Shown here piece by piece: positions 63,935 through 64,000 of a stretch of DNA of 64,000 nt (position 1 is the first letter of the stretch; each line of letters opens with the position of its first letter). Location of the stretch: positions 21,370 to 85,369 of the forward strand of contig JAQBYN010000012.1 in the NCBI GenBank assembly GCA_027622715.1, read 5' to 3'. The stretch comes from Pseudomonadota bacterium. Lineage in GTDB: Bacteria; Pseudomonadota; Alphaproteobacteria; SHVP01. The notes beneath the pieces are model-generated. The model was not told where the DNA came from and did no database searches. It worked only from the letters and a program-made list of their open reading frames with translations. Made by a program: the position numbers and the translations under genes.

Positions 63935-64000
63935 TGATCTGCCCCCTTCTGAGTGGTCCAGAATCTTTGTTATTTTGGCTCACGAAGGAGTTTGGAAATG
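63935..64000 (+). mobile_element. Possible left end of an IS element (IS3-like) or start of a further gene
   Basis: Beginning at 63935, TGATCTGCCCCCTTCTGAGT and the bases after it look like an IS3-family terminal repeat followed by a leader. AAGGAG sits about 6-8 bases before an ATG at the last three bases of the window. The start of a new plus-strand gene is well supported by this site. That it is a transposase is inferred from the G/C-rich terminus alone and cannot be confirmed here. Confidence 0.35.

Noticed and set aside
1..64000. CRISPR arrays, rRNA operons and prophage genes
   Set aside because: No regularly spaced repeats, rRNA sequence, integrase, capsid or terminase genes were seen in the window.

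Overview
The window is a dense, high-GC stretch of housekeeping chromosome from an alphaproteobacterium, most likely of Rhodospirillales type. This placement rests on gene content: a class I lysyl-tRNA synthetase, a SAM-II riboswitch ahead of metZ, a DUF2336 protein, the ffs-dnaX-ybaB-recR cluster, a membrane-anchored cytochrome c, a HisN-type phosphatase and a YejABEF-type peptide importer. No phage, plasmid or CRISPR signature was seen. The only hint of a mobile element is a possible IS left end in the last 66 bases.

Layout. 1-3.6 kb: the end of sdhA, sdhB, a SAM methyltransferase and zapE. 3.6-6.3 kb (minus): a HAD phosphatase, pyrD and an SRAP/YedK protein. 6.4-10.1 kb: an aminotransferase, class I lysK, a TerB-like protein, a small alpha/beta hydrolase and tRNA-Gly. 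10.2-12.2 kb: a radical SAM protein followed by a divergent metallophosphoesterase, which is the least understood unit here. 12.2-17.3 kb (plus): SAM-II riboswitch, metZ, apaG, folE, trkH, argE. 17.3-20.9 kb (minus): a lipoprotein and argD-argF-hslO. 21.1-25.6 kb: a TPR/GT41 glycosyltransferase, a CblC/QueG-like protein, an aldehyde dehydrogenase and tRNA-Arg. 26-34.4 kb: a lipoprotein with an OmpA-like tail, a P1 peptidase, ggt, tam plus an orphan sensor kinase, and a TVP38 protein coupled to a flavin disulfide reductase. 34.6-38.8 kb (plus): rpmH-rnpA-yidD-yidC-engB-argB. 38.9-41.8 kb (minus): a GGDEF protein and DUF2336. 41.9-46.8 kb: a nucleotidase, dapD-dapE, then truA-fmt-def on the other strand. 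46.9-54.3 kb: rmuC, the ffs-dnaX-ybaB-recR-DUF71 cluster, nudC, pheA and kdsB. 54.4-63.5 kb: cytochrome c, a HisN-like phosphatase, and a dipeptide/oligopeptide ABC importer with two tandem binding proteins. The window ends with a MarR-type regulator and the possible IS end.

How the genes work together. Arginine synthesis is spread over three loci (argE, argD-argF, argB), lysine synthesis sits at dapDE, and methionine synthesis at metZ is under SAM control. Translation and protein quality are served by lysK, truA, fmt, def, rpmH, rnpA, yidC, ffs and hslO. Envelope and import functions are trkH, kdsB, the lipoproteins and the Yej system. Genes are packed tightly. Of twelve convergent gene pairs, eight have coding sequences that overlap at their 3' ends, four of them by a single shared CTAG that encodes both stop codons. 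Tandem genes often overlap by 1-13 bases. GTG and TTG starts are common, so several starts below were chosen from Shine-Dalgarno spacing or family alignment and remain uncertain.
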